NCBI GenBank assembly: GCA_949316235.1
Contig: OX438759.1
Location: 17,174,618-17,238,617 of the forward strand
DNA: 64,000 nt
Direction: 5' to 3'
DNA from: Oegoconia quadripuncta
Taxonomy: Eukaryota > Arthropoda > Insecta > Lepidoptera > Autostichidae
Under the pieces are notes generated by a model. The model saw only the letters and a program-made list of their open reading frames with translations. It searched no databases and was not told the DNA's origin. Of this stretch, positions 1 through 10,340 are shown piece by piece. The position numbers were made by a program, and so were the translations under genes. Within the stretch, counting starts at the first letter, position 1; every line of letters starts with the position of its first letter.

Positions 1-84
1 CGTTGACATAGTGATCATTTTCCTAAATGATTCTTTTGATAGTTATCAGTCCTGTTTAAATAATAAGTCCATGACTCTGTGATA

Positions 85-468
85 CTGCAGGGATCATGGC
101 GAATCTAACGACACCATGCACTTCGAAATTGGTTACAGGAAGTAACATAAAAATCTACATACATACATTGATAAATAATTAATAAATAAATAAAAGGTAT
201 TTATTCACCACAAAGTTAATTTAATAAGTAATTCATTGATAATAAATTAGGTCAAACTGTGATGAAAAGGTAGGGACTCAGCAGATTTGCTGATTTTCAG
301 TCCCCCCCAAGTAGAGTAGTTGCTGCCACCAAGGAATTATTATACATAGGCACATACATACATACATACAAACACACGCACGCACACACACACACAGCCA
401 TATATACACAGGTACATACATACACTCCAAAAACAACCCTCCATCGCTGGGCCGTCGGGTAAAAAAAG
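85..468 (+). mobile_element. LT-4 LINE-type 3' tail, split copy
   Basis: The segment starts with ACGACACCATGCACTTCGAA, passes through ACAT and ACAC repeats, and ends at GGGCCGTCGGGTAAAAAAA. The same order recurs at 28441, 37220 and 49190. About 140 bases at 200-340 are not shared with the other copies. No coding sequence is present; this is a non-coding retrotransposon end. Confidence 0.5.
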
Positions 469-672
469 GTTATTACAAAATTTGTGACTACCTGAATGAC
501 AAACACGCTTTTTCTACATCAACAAACTCCCATAAAATTGTATTACTTTTATATTTTCATTAAATAAAATAAGTAAACAATGATCCTGTGGGCTTCTTGC
601 TCCGCTTCTTTTTGCACAGACGTTTTCCGTTAAGAAGCCGTAGTACTTTGAGCATACTGACCGATAAAAAGT
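469..672 (+). pseudogene. LT-1 LINE 3' end with reverse transcriptase C-terminal remnant
   Basis: In the plus strand the start encodes a decayed version of YLNDKxAxxTSxxSQK, the C-terminus seen more fully at 50533-50742 (minus). A 3' untranslated region follows, sharing GGCTTCTTGCTCCGCTTC and a CATACTGAC block with copies at 11365, 46890 and 50283. The copy is 5'-truncated, as is usual for LINEs, and cannot encode a working protein. Confidence 0.65.
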
Positions 673-1436
673 CCGTCGTTTGCACTGCCCCTATTCAGAA
701 AGATATCTAAATAATTTCGTTGTTTTTTAAAGCACTATAAGGACTTGTATATTTCGGTGGCACTATTTATGCACAAATTTTTGGATTAAAAATTATAATC
801 ATAAGTAAAGCAGTCTTTGCGTATGAGAATAAGGATTCCAGCAACACGTGAGGCCTGAATACTCACTTATAATAATCGAATAACTCTTAAACTATAGTGG
901 CACTAATTTCTCACTTCGGGCACTAATTGGCACTATTTCAGCTCAGTTTTTTGACATTGTCCAAATAGCTGAATTCCATTTTGTTTATTCTGACTCTCAT
1001 CGGCCATTTTGGTCTCCATTTCAGCCTCAGAGAAAGCGCAAAGTATCACCTACGAAATACTGCACGGCGGCAAAGTCGCGGATAAGAGCTAGTTCAAAAT
1101 AATACCCTTTAATTCGTCGGAAACGCGGTTATTATATAGAGTATATAGGCTGTGCACGCGCGAGGGCTTGCCTAATTAATTGTCTCGTTAAGGGGAGATA
1201 GATAGGCACTCGAATGTGTAGCCTAATTATAATCCGCAATTTACGTAAACATTTCTCATATAATTAGTACACACAATATGCTTAATATCCAAGTTCAAAG
1301 ATGAGAACGTTCTTGCTTAATATGGAATCCAATTATAAAACAAAGAATAACACATAGAACGTCAAAGAATAACACACATGCGAAACGTGCCAGAGCAATG
1401 ATAATACGTGATTGACTAATAAATAACAATTTCAGT
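673..1436. other. No gene recognised; diverged repeat inside
   Basis: No convincing coding region. The block at about 900-1000 (GGCACTATTTCAGCTCAG, then a TTTTTTGACATTG stretch) resembles 10795-10870, so part of this is an old dispersed repeat. Around 1040-1180 the sequence is somewhat richer in CpG than its surroundings, without a recognisable promoter. Confidence 0.4.
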
Positions 1437-1503
1437 ATTAAAAAAAACCGGTCAAGTGCATGTCGGGCCACGCGAAATGTAAGGTTCCGTACTTTTGACA
1501 AAT
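1437..1503 (+). mobile_element. LT-9 repeat internal fragment
   Basis: Contains AAAAACCGGTCAAGTGCATG, then an AAGGTTCCGTAC block. This resembles the internal part of a very common insect retroelement whose 3' end I place at 15465-15580 and 62690-62775. Short and isolated. Confidence 0.4.
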
Positions 1504-1553
1504 GATATTCAACGGAAGTACATTTTATAAGTTTCTAACATATTACTCATTGA

Positions 1554-1765
1554 ATGAAAATGAAAAAAAGTTTATTTTCGACTTTAGTAGGTATAAACTA
1601 TAGACTAAGATTGGGATCTCCTATTAAGTATACAAGTATACTTGTGCCAGGCCCGCTCTTTCATATCATCTAAATGTTACATTGAAAATAAACTTATGTT
1701 GGTTAGGTTAGAAAATAGAGGTTTTTATGTGTATGTATGTGTGTGTGTGTGTGTGTGTGCGTGTG

Positions 1766-1846
<81 letters not shown>
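1554..1846 (+). repeat. Repeat family W with attached TG microsatellite
   Basis: The unique part (GTTTATTTTCGACTTTAGTA, then GGGATCTCCTATTAAGTATA, then ACTTATGTTGGTTAGGTTAG) runs directly into a (TG)n tract of about 110 bases with a few GC interruptions (about 1737-1846). An inverted copy at 8098-8296 carries a CA tract at the same end. The dinucleotide tract therefore appears to belong to the repeat. Short reading frames across it are artefacts of TG repetition. Confidence 0.75.
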
Positions 1847-1924
1847 ATGGAGACACACAATTATATTAGCATAGTAAACTCCTTAACTTGTAAAATCTAC
1901 TCATCTGTAATAATTTTCCTTTAA

Positions 1925-2496
1925 AACTTCATTATATATATACAACTGCCGTGAATAGGAAATTGTTTAAAAACGACTGCTTGTTTCATAATAAATAAAA
2001 ATTAAATAAAAAATACCTAAGTAAGAATTCTCAAAGGAATATTCGAAAGAGCATTTTTACAGTTGTTAATAAAATTACACCCGTATACAGGAAACCTTTA
2101 CGATTCCCATATCGACGGAGCCCTGGAATGCTTATACGAAAACCGAACACTGGCGAAAACCGTAAATTTCCACAGGGTGTGCAAAATTTACAGCCCCGAC
2201 ATTAATAATTTTGTTCGAGCGAATCTCCCCCATTTGGATTTCGCGCACCCTGTTTATAAAAAGTAAAGCGATATACGGCGGATGTAATTTCACCCAGTCC
2301 TTTTGGGAAATTTTCTTTTTTTTAACTTGGCGCTTTTTTAACTTCGTTCACATGAAATACGTGTTGTTTTTGATAATGAAAAGTTGTCTTTTGATATTCG
2401 ATACCACATCGAATACGTTTATATATAATAGCTTAAAAAATTTACAAACTGACGATTTTATGTGTACCCTGTGTACAGTTGGCAACAGAATTAAGT
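1925..2496. other. No gene recognised; one apparently unique block at 2038-2290
   Basis: Mostly AT-rich. The block 2038-2290 is more balanced in composition and does not resemble any repeat elsewhere in the window. It carries a 67-codon open frame (2063-2266) without recognisable motifs. Nothing here can be named. Confidence 0.3.
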
Positions 2497-2838
2497 TTTT
2501 TTTTTTTTTTTTTATGCACGACGGGTTCGTACTTGACCTCAATCACACCTGATGTTAAGTGAAGATGAGGTCGAAGGTGGAAGCGTACTGACCCGGGAAC
2601 CCCAACACATTTGGGGTACTGGCTATCTTATCTCTGACAACCGGAACACAACAATGCTATTAACATTGCTGCTTGGCGGCAGATTTAGATAAGATGGTGG
2701 TAGATAGCCAGGCGGACATTTAAAATGCCCTATCACCAACCAAACCGAGTACTTAAACATATACCCCGCTGGGGATCGAACCCGCGACCTCTGAATCGTA
2801 AACCCAATGTTGTTTACATTGAGCCACGGAGGCGATTA
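2497..2838 (-). mobile_element. SINE-A, near full length
   Basis: Read on the minus strand it starts with a tRNA-like head (GCCTCCGTGGCTCAATG, then the Pol III B-box-like GGTTCGATCCCCAGCGGGG), continues through GGCATTTTAAATGTCCGCCTG and the paired segment around GTCAGAGATAAGATAGCCAG, and ends with AACCCGTCGTGCAT and poly-A (the T run at 2497). At about 340 bp this is one of the most complete copies in the window. Confidence 0.85.
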
Positions 2839-3017
2839 AAAGTTTAAGGCGGAGTTAAAATTAAGGCTTAATATTTGTGATATTGTTTGGAGGTCCTTGG
2901 TTGGATTTTGTTATATATTTTTTTCTACCTTCATGCCTATCATAATCATCATTGTGATAGATAAATTTCACTTCAACTTGATTAACAGTTTCCCTTTCGA
3001 CTATAACCTACCTATAA

Positions 3018-3080
<63 letters not shown>

Positions 3081-3356
3081 ATACATAAATACATAAATAC
3101 ATAAATATCTTAGCACATACACACTAGGTCCACAGTAAGCATCTAGGGTTGTATTATGGATACCAGATGGTTGATAAACTAGACAAATACATTTTTTTTT
3201 TGTAAATAAATACATGTATAAATGAAAAACATCCATACCTAACTCGGGAACACATGTCTGTATTCATCATACACACATATGTCCCTAGCGGGATTCGAAC
3301 CCGCGACCTTTTGGTATAGTAGCAGAGTTTTTAACCACTACACCAGACAGGTCGTT
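3018..3356 (-). mobile_element. SINE-B, full length with AAAT tail
   Basis: Minus-strand head GACCTGTCTGGTGTAGTGG, B-box-like GGTTCGAATCCCGCTAGGG, body CATCTGGTATCCATAATAC, and a 3' end of (TTTA)n, seen as the AAAT microsatellite at about 3018-3083. SINE-B has a tetranucleotide tail rather than poly-A, which distinguishes it from SINE-A. Confidence 0.85.
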
Positions 3357-4087
3357 CATATATTTATAAATAAAGACCTGCTACCTTAATAGTGTTGCTG
3401 ACTGTACCTACTATAATCTTTTGACTTTTCTGACTTTGTCTATGCCAAGGTTAACCAAATGGAAGCCAATGTCCGTTTGGCTCGCTACCAACACCTTATC
3501 TCCTGTTATGTTAATATGATTATAGTGGCTGTTTACTCTGGGATACACATGGGACTGTGTTCCTTAATTAATCGGGGATTACATTTGTGCACACTCTCAA
3601 CTCTTGCCATTCTTTAGGCTTCCTTCCTTTTGCCAGAATGTCCATTAGGTAGACACACCCTCTTATCCATTTTTGCCACTAAACATCTATGCCCTCTTTG
3701 TTAGGATCACTGTGTGAAGGATAAGAGAGCCAGTGAAATTGCATAAGTGTCGTATTGGTAGCGGATGTCATAGGTAGTACATAGTCTGACTCCAGAACAG
3801 ATGATTGCTTGTTCATGTCACGTTGGAAACGCAACAAGGAATCGACATGTATAGGAAAAGAGAATATCATCACCGGGCTGTTGATATTTCCCGTGGTCCA
3901 ACAGTTACCAGTAGCCTCTTCATCATCTTCAACAGCCTCTCATGTCCCCACTATTGGAGCTCTACTTTCTCTCACTTGGAGCTTATGCACCGAAACCCAC
4001 CACGCCGTAGAGTCCTGTCAATTGAAAACATCTGTCTATATCAAAGTAACTTTCTATAAGGCCTTGAGTATATGCCGCCCTCGAAGC
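3357..4087. other. No gene recognised
   Basis: Mixed-composition sequence. Overlapping open frames of 84 and 120 codons at 3805-4171 show no domain and run into a SINE-A-like relic, so I do not treat them as genes. GATAAGAGAGCCAGTGAAAT near 3720 may be a worn SINE-A piece. Confidence 0.35.
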
Positions 4088-4207
4088 TGGATCTATCCTT
4101 GCTACCACCAAACAAACCGAGCTCTAACATGTGCCTCGCAGAAAATCGAACTCGCCAGCTCCATTTTGTAAACTCTTTGCCATTCACACTGAGCCAAGGC
4201 GATATAA
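4088..4207 (-). mobile_element. Old SINE-A-related head
   Basis: The minus strand reads CGCCTTGGCTCAGTGTGAAT, a B-box-like GAGTTCGATTT, then GAGCTCGGTTTGTTTGGTGG. The order matches the SINE-A head but it is strongly diverged, so this is either an old copy or a sister family. Confidence 0.5.
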
Positions 4208-4759
4208 GTTGACACAAATTATAAATCAAACAACCCCGTACATTTTCACCCATCCCGTTCAACCAACACCCGGTACACTTAACTACATATTTAGTTAGGT
4301 ATAGGAAAATCAATTACGACCATCCCGTCGATACGGGCCGGTATATTAATCCCCTGGGATTGTATTACTGCTCGAGTCAGGTAGATGGTTTTAATGTTTT
4401 TTTTTTTCACTTCAGCCGGGATTGTGCTGGCGTAATTTATATTTTTGTTTATGGAGGTATTTATTATTAACCTACATCAAATAGGGGGCGATATCTTTAC
4501 TGTGGTGGTATAAATTTGGTGAACGTTTGATGATGTACTCCGGCGGTAATTTATGTAGAAAAATTTGTAGTACATTTTGACGACGGTAGCTATGGTCACG
4601 TCACCTTATTTTTAACTCCCGACGACAAGGACGAGTGTTAGGTGTTTCACGCTGTGTGTGTATCCTGTCTTTGGCCGAACGTGTATCAGTAATGCGTAGT
4701 CCGATTTGAGTGTAATTTTTTTTTTCTTAAAGACTAAATAAGGGAGCAGGTTCTTAGCC

Positions 4760-4985
4760 ATGTTTTATAATCAACGACCAACCCTCAGGTTTGAGCAGAA
4801 TACCAGTGTTTTACCCGCCTCGGGCAAATCCATACACTGACCTGTAACCTGTTTGTATACTGCGGCACGCGCATAATATTTGTTGTTTCTGTACTTGTGT
4901 TTTATTGTTTTAGTTGTATTTTTCATATGTAAAATTTGTTATGTGTGTGTACATGGATGCAAATAAATGCTTATCTATCTATGTA
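4760..4985 (+). mobile_element. LT-8 LINE-type 3' end with TATC tail
   Basis: Ends with GTGTACATGGATGCAAATAA, ATGCTTATC and a short TATC run. The same terminus occurs inverted at 46318-46455, nested in R-E. Non-coding. Confidence 0.6.
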
Positions 4986-5039
4986 TAATAGTCGGTTAAG
5001 CCTGTTCGATGATATTTCGTTTTAACGCTCCAATCAGTA

Positions 5040-5095
5040 GCTGGAAATCTATGGGGGAGGCCTATATTTAGCAGTCTGATGTGGGTTTGGCAGTG
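5040..5095 (+). mobile_element. LT-5 (RTE-like) 3' fragment
   Basis: GGAAATCTATGGGGGAGGCC followed by a worn form of TATGTCCAGCAGTGGACG. Matches the end at 18970-19000 and the inverted fragment at 61455-61565. Confidence 0.45.
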
Positions 5096-5154
5096 GGTTT
5101 GGCAATATTCAGTCTAAATATAATAGATATATATTTATTTGTCGAATTATAAAT

Positions 5155-5583
5155 TGTAATCCAAAACCTACAATGAAGAGCAACACTTGAGCTTCTTGCT
5201 AGTTCTTCTCCGGGGAATAAGCTTTGGGAATGAACAGTAATAGGAATTTTATATAATAAGTTTAAAAAAACAACAAATTTATAAAACACAATTAAAAATA
5301 CCTATATCTTATAGAAAAAATACGCCGTCCAACTCGCTTCCGTGAGGCATAGTACCTAGTACGCTAGCGCTATTGCCCCGCTGAATGCATAAGCTCAGCT
5401 GCTGAGTAAAGTAGGCACCAGCTCTCACATCTCCAGAGGCGTGAACCAGTCTAACGGATAAATCCTTTACAAATTGTTTCGTGTCAGAACACCACGGGCT
5501 CAATGTAAAAAAAAGTAAAAAATGTAAAGTTTTTATGTGATAATTTCCTTACATGAAATATTTTTCTTTTACCTTGACGTCGA
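5155..5583 (-). mobile_element. LT-2 LINE-type 3' end, probably split
   Basis: GAGCTTCTTGCTAGTTCTTC and GGGGAATAAGC at 5185-5230 match the minus strand of LT-2 (7015, 54655, 57390). A second block at 5514-5583 (TGATAATTTCCTTACATGAA) matches the distal part of the copy at 57478-57540. The 220 bases between them are not shared and may be an insertion. Confidence 0.5.
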
Positions 5584-5589
5584 AACTTT

Positions 5590-6009
5590 ACTATTGGTCG
5601 GATTTGACAGTTGACCAAAAAATTCATAATAGAGTTATACAACTCCGACCGGGATAACCAATGGTAACCACGTTACCAATTTTAAATAAATTAAAACAAA
5701 CAAACCCCATTACCCCTACACCATCTACATTTTTAATTTAAAAGGCACCTTTACCAAATAAATTGGTTTCGTCATTTCCGGCCTTAGAGGTATTCGAATG
5801 GGGTTCCGCAATATTTAATTTAGTTTCGGTCATGCGTAGCCAGAGGTGGGCCAGGGGAAGGGGTCGCATTACAATTGGGTACGGTTAGATACGGGGAACT
5901 TCAAACATAAGACTGCGTTGAAAGGTTATTTGATACTCGTTTTAGGCGATATTTTCTCATGGGGATTCCACTTTGCAAATGCATTACCAATGAAGCTGTT
6001 CAGCAGTAA
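5590..6009. other. No gene recognised
   Basis: AT-rich, no repeat family that I can place and no convincing open frame. Only short palindromic bits such as GGTAACCACGTTACC near 5663. Confidence 0.35.
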
Positions 6010-6065
6010 ACGTCTTGGCACTGATATCATCATCATGGTCAGCCCGTAAACATCCTACAGCATGG

Positions 6066-6302
6066 ATATACTTTACCACCTGTTTGGTGCTGGTGGAAAC
6101 TCTGACTGCTATGCCAGAATCGCGAGTTCGAATCCCGCTAGGGGCATATGTTTGTATGATGAATACAGACAGAATATATATGTATTTACAAAAATAAATG
6201 TATTGGTGTAGTTTATTAACTATCTGATATCCATAATGGAAGCCTAGTTGCTTAGCGTGGAATAGTACTGTGTTATGTGCAAACATATTTATTTATTATA
6301 TT
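6066..6302 (+). mobile_element. SINE-B nested in SINE-D
   Basis: Head CACCTGTTTGGTGCTGGTGG, B-box-like AGTTCGAATCCCGCTAGGGG, body TATCTGATATCCATAATGGA and an ATTTATTTATT end. The flanks are the two halves of one SINE-D, so this insertion is the younger of the two. Confidence 0.75.
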
Positions 6303-6462
6303 GGCCTTCCCTCGTATAATGAGGGAGTATGGGCCGTAGTCCACCACGCTGGGCCAATGCGGGTTAGAGACTTTAAATGCTTCACAATTTGTGTAACTCA
6401 GGCATGCAGGTTTCCTCATAATGTTTTCCTTCACCGTTTAAAAGCAGTCGAATAAATACACA

Positions 6463-6465
<3 letters not shown>

Positions 6466-6554
<89 letters not shown>

Positions 6555-6573
6555 TGTGTGTGTGTGTGTGTGT
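6466..6573. repeat. TG microsatellite with TGCG core
   Basis: Roughly 100 bases of (TG)n with an internal (GTGC)n block, lying inside SINE-D where the copy at 39634 has only ordinary sequence. It has probably expanded from a short seed within the SINE. Confidence 0.85.
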
Positions 6574-6690
6574 AATATTTAGATGTTGGTACATGTACAT
6601 TGGTACATGACCTACCTGGGAATCGAGTCCGGACCTCCAAAATTGGAAGTCTAAACCGCTGAGCCACCTTTGAATCTTTCTCATTTATCA

Positions 6691-7014
6691 GCAAATTTTA
6701 TCATTCTGCCTACCCCATGACAAAACGCTGGTTACATGTTTTGTTTATGAGTATAGGGTATGGGGTATGAGAGTGCAAGAGGTAGGTACCGTGACCACCA
6801 CCTGAAATTATTGTTAAATGCATTTTCGCCGACGCTCCATATTGGTACATAATTGCATCAGAGCCAGCCACTGAGAGCGACCACATGCATCAAATTTTAA
6901 TATCATTTGAGTATAAAGCCAATGCTGCAGCGATATTACCATATAGGAATATTGCAAGTAATGATTTAACTATCATCATACTTAAGAGGCATGCTCTTGT
7001 CGGTTGAATTTTTT
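6691..7014. other. Nothing recognised
   Basis: No open frame, repeat or motif that I can support. Confidence 0.35.
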
Positions 7015-7215
7015 CCATATCAAATCAAATCAAAAATGTTTTTATTTCGTAAGTTATAAGAATAACATTTGAAATCGTCATGACATACAGTTATCGCTCA
7101 TTCACTAGGCAGTCTCCCCAGAGAAGAACGAGCAAGAAACTCCAGGGTTGATCTTTTTAAATTAGTCAATACAAATACAATTTGAAATACCTAATTGTAA
7201 AATTTATGGTTCGAC
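7015..7215 (+). mobile_element. LT-2 LINE-type 3' end
   Basis: AAATCAAATCAAAAATGTTT, then TTATTTCGTAAGTTATAAGA and AGAAGAACGAGCAAGAAACT. Nearly the same as 54655-54815; related to 12780, 57390 (inverted) and 62375 (inverted). Non-coding. Confidence 0.7.
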
Positions 7216-7600
7216 AAAGAAAAATAAGAATAAAATATATTGAATAATGCTGAGCGGTTCATGTCCACGCATTCTTATCATCCAGATAGTCAGAAATTTT
7301 ATAATAGCCTTTGGTATAATATTATCTCTGCTCTCCGCCTTCCTCTTGACCTTGAGGTGTGGGGACTTGGAGAGACACAAAATATGAACACAAGTTGTCT
7401 CGACGATGGTCGTTTATTGCCTGTCTAAACTTATTGGATAAATAATCGGTACATACACCTTACATTATAGTACGGGGAAAGGTGATTCATACACTACAAC
7501 CTCCTGATACGACACGACGTTCAACTTCTCTTTTATCTGCTGCATGTACCTAGCTTATTCTCGGTCATTCTTTTTTCCTTTCCCTTCTATTATAATAACT
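7216..7600. other. Nothing recognised
   Basis: A 62-codon frame at 7240-7428 lacks any family feature. No repeat match within the window. Confidence 0.3.
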
Positions 7601-7601
7601 A

Positions 7602-7852
7602 TACAGGGTGAAATTTAATTCGTGTAATTCATGTTTACTGTGACTCCACTCCTAGTAACGAACAACTTTCCACTATAAACCATATCAGAATTCGATCAAA
7701 AAATTTTCAGATTACCCATATAATGTAAACCATTCTGAATCCACTCTTTAGTATGGAAGTCCCACAATTTTCGGTTACTGGAAAGTTGTTGTAATCAAGA
7801 CTGGCGTCACCAGTTAATCGGAATTACACGAATTCAAATTCAGCCTGTATAT
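7602..7852. mobile_element. MITE-N, complete foldback element
   Basis: Outer ends are inverted copies: TACAGGGTGAAATTTAATTC at left, and the reverse complement of the right end is TACAGGCTGAATTTGAATTC. Both then read GTGTAATTC. The inner arms also pair (AGTAACGAACAACTTTCC with GGAAAGTTGTTGTAATCA), so about 250 bp can fold on itself. Partial copies lie at 50880, 55476 and 57265. No coding capacity; a non-autonomous DNA element is the simplest reading. Confidence 0.75.
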
Positions 7853-8097
7853 TATGTACACATAATCTAGAATGGTATTTTTCTTTTTTTCAGCAGGAAC
7901 ATTTGCTGCCAAGCCTATAGGCTTTTTACAGCGTCGCCGGGCGGGTGGCGAAATTTAATAATTCAACTGTATCAGGACCTTATTTTTTTAAGTCTGAATT
8001 ATAATTGAAATATATGGTTTTATGGCATGACATAACCTACGTAATGTACACAATAAAACAGTTTACTATGCTAATGTAATTGTATCTCCACACTCTC

Positions 8098-8296
8098 CAT
8101 GCACACACACACATATGCGTGCACACACACACACATACACACATAAAAACATCTATTTTCTAACCTAACCAACATAAGTTTATTTTCAATGTAAGAGGGC
8201 CCTCCTGGCACAAGTATACTACTTAATAGGAGATCCCAACCTTAGTCTATAGTTAATACTAAAGTCGAAAATAAACTTTTTTTCATGTTCATTTCA
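8098..8296 (-). repeat. Repeat family W, inverted copy with CA tract
   Basis: Reverse-complement match of 1554-1760 over GTTAGGTTAGAAAATAGATG, GGGATCTCCTATTAAGTAGT and AGTTTATTTTCGACTTTAGT. The CA-rich end (8098-8150) sits exactly where the other copy has its TG tract. Confidence 0.7.
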
Positions 8297-9039
8297 TTTT
8301 AAAACCACGTTAACATATCTTAGCTTACTTAAAGCTGGTACATCAGTTCCGAAACAACAAAAAAGTAAAACAAAGGTAAGTTGACTTTTCAAGTGGACGT
8401 GGATGGTCAAGTCCCTACTATGAGGAATAGCGAAAATTACTGGAATGAGTATCGGGCCCAATTTTGATGAAAACTAAAATTTCATCATTAGATTTTATTC
8501 CTAGCCAGAATTCGAAACTGTTCATTTTGAAAAAAAAAAAAGCACTCAACATCATTCGATAGTGTCGCTAATAAGGTACGAAAAACGAAAAGAGTTATAT
8601 TTCTGCACTTGAATTTTGAGGAGTTGTTGGACAAGTCGTAATGTTTTCATTCCTCCCTCCTAACCCTTCAATCATTTCCATCACAACACAAACTTCATAC
8701 TTGTACACATATTTCAAGACAATTTTAATCTAACAGCAACAAAAGTTGCTCGCAATAAGACAGACAGACAGTCCTCAGGCTGAATGTAACGAAATAAACA
8801 TATTAAAACTTTACGAAAGCCTTAAAATGATTGCGGTCTTGTTCCCTGAACAAAGCTGGTTTAATTACGCATTTCTCTGTAGGCGCGCTGTTCACTAGCA
8901 TCTTTATGCGACTGGAAGTTGCAGATAGAAAATCGTATCCCAACAAAAACAATTCTTGTAACCAAAAAATCCGACTGCAATTTTTTGATTTATAATAATA
9001 GTAGCAAACTAAACTTATTAATATATACATACTACCTGT
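8297..9039. other. No gene recognised
   Basis: AT-rich. A 90-codon minus frame at 8803-9075 has no recognisable motif and overlaps the start of a LINE tail. Confidence 0.35.
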
Positions 9040-9237
9040 TAACCGCGGCTTCGTTTTCGAGGAACATTTCATCAATTTTGGCTCACCAAAAAAAATTGCC
9101 TATAAGTTAATCCAGGTCCAAATCTGTCTACCAACAAATTTCATCCAAATCCGTCCAGGCGTTTAGGCGTGAAGGGGTAACAAACACACATACCTTCACA
9201 CAAACTTTCGCATTTATAATATTAGTAGCATAGGATG
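9040..9237 (+). mobile_element. LT-6 LINE-type 3' end
   Basis: Begins at TAACCGCGGCTTCGTTTTCG and ends TTTCGCATTTATAATATTAG. This terminus is ubiquitous in insect genomes; related ends are at 38860 (inverted) and 63600-63742. Confidence 0.6.
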
Positions 9238-9984
9238 AAACTCCATACGTGGTCGTTACTCCACCGACAAGAGCATAGCTCTTAAATTGAAGAAGAAGGA
9301 TGAAATTATTAGGAAAAACTTTACCTTTTACTGACAGAAAGAAAGAAAATGTCCATCGTGGAAGCGCAAGTTTTATTATTTGTACGCAGTGGATTAAACT
9401 CCCGCTCTCTGTGAGACTTTTGTGCCTAAATGTCAATTACATGAACCCTGAGAACATAGCACTCCTTTCTTGGGGCAGTTTTGAGGTCAGGTTTTAACCG
9501 ATGCGCATATAAAAAAAAGTCGTGTAAAACGGAATAATTTACGATTTTATTACTACGTATAGATCTTGCATATAAGTCTGACAATGAATAGCCTTCTGCG
9601 CCCATCTTTTCCAAACTTACTTCAGACCTTTACGGAAGTTACTTGTATTACGAAAGTTTAACCGCATATAGCATGGAAATGTACAGGGAGGTTTTACTTA
9701 TTATTTATTTATTTTCTTTGACACAACGCACACAGGCATGAAGATAGTAATAACTGATTCCTTGCAGAAAACCCGAGGAGATAGCAGTGTTGATCACAGA
9801 CTTAGCTCCATTGAACCGGGGCCCCAGTGTTTAACTGTTAAGATACCTTCGTAAACACTCTTCACAATCCTTTCAGTCATTAGTGGTCCCATAGAAAATT
9901 CATAATAATTGCATTTAAATCTATTCAAACTAACATAGTTGAAGTGGCGGAAGAGCGCATAGCTTGATTTACATTTAATTATGC
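9238..9984. other. No gene recognised
   Basis: Overlapping short frames on both strands (9128-9614), none with a domain. No repeat match within the window apart from the adjacent LINE ends. Confidence 0.35.
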
Positions 9985-10050
9985 AAAATGTTATACCTTA
10001 CGAAATTTTCTGTATTTGTTGGCAATAAATACTTTTCTTTCTTTCTTTGA
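9985..10050 (+). mobile_element. LINE-type 3' end with TTTC run
   Basis: TTGTTGGCAATAAATACTTT followed by four TTTC units. It has the shape of a polyadenylation-like end with simple-repeat tail. Family not determined. Confidence 0.4.
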
Positions 10051-10100
10051 AGAACTGATGGCTGGTGGGGCAGTACAGTTCTTAAGTGCGTCTCATCTCA

Positions 10101-10195
10101 TAATGCCAACTTCTCAGAATGCCAACTTCTCATAAAGCCAATTTCTCACAATGCCAACTTCTCATAATGCCAACTTCTCACAATGACAACTTCTG
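10101..10195. repeat. Short tandem repeat, about six copies of 16 bp
   Basis: Imperfect copies of AATGCCAACTTCTCAT differing at one to three bases each. The edges are the most diverged. No protein frame results. Confidence 0.85.
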
Positions 10196-10340
10196 AATGG
10201 ACAAACTGCACTGGATAGCGCAACCCATAAGGTGGACGTACGACTTAATGAAGGTTGCTGATTGGAAACCACTTCCAACTTGTCTCTGGAAATCTGTGGA
10301 GGTCTATATTCAGTACGTCCTGTGGCGGATATAATAATGG
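10196..10340 (+). pseudogene. LT-5 (RTE-like) LINE C-terminal remnant
   Basis: In one plus frame the block encodes RWTYDLMKVADW and then ends with TATATTCAGTACGTCCTGTG. This is a worn form of the RWTDDLxKVAG and QQWT region that ends RTE-clade polyproteins; the fuller relic is at 18560-19018. 5'-truncated and degenerate. Confidence 0.5.

Larger units (their letters stand above)
6010..6690 (-). mobile_element. SINE-D, full length, split by a SINE-B
   Basis: Minus-strand head GGTGGCTCAGCGGTTTAGAC with B-box-like CGGACTCGATTCCC (6600-6675), then a long TG/CA tract (6466-6573), body AAACGGTGAAGGAAAACATT, the pair CATACTCCCTCATTATACGA, and the tail CATGATGATGATATCA at 6015-6035. The body is broken at about 6062-6302 by SINE-B: the target AGCCCGTAAACATCC continues on the other side with GGCCTTCCCTCG. 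Confidence 0.7.

Noticed and set aside
1642..1924. Two Cys-Val repeat frames
   Set aside because: Translation of a TG microsatellite.
3805..4171. 84- and 120-codon overlapping genes
   Set aside because: No motif, and the end lies in a SINE-A-like relic.
10101..10195. CRISPR-like array
   Set aside because: Direct 16-bp repeats without spacers in a eukaryotic context. The 182-bp and 55-bp arrays also lack spacers.
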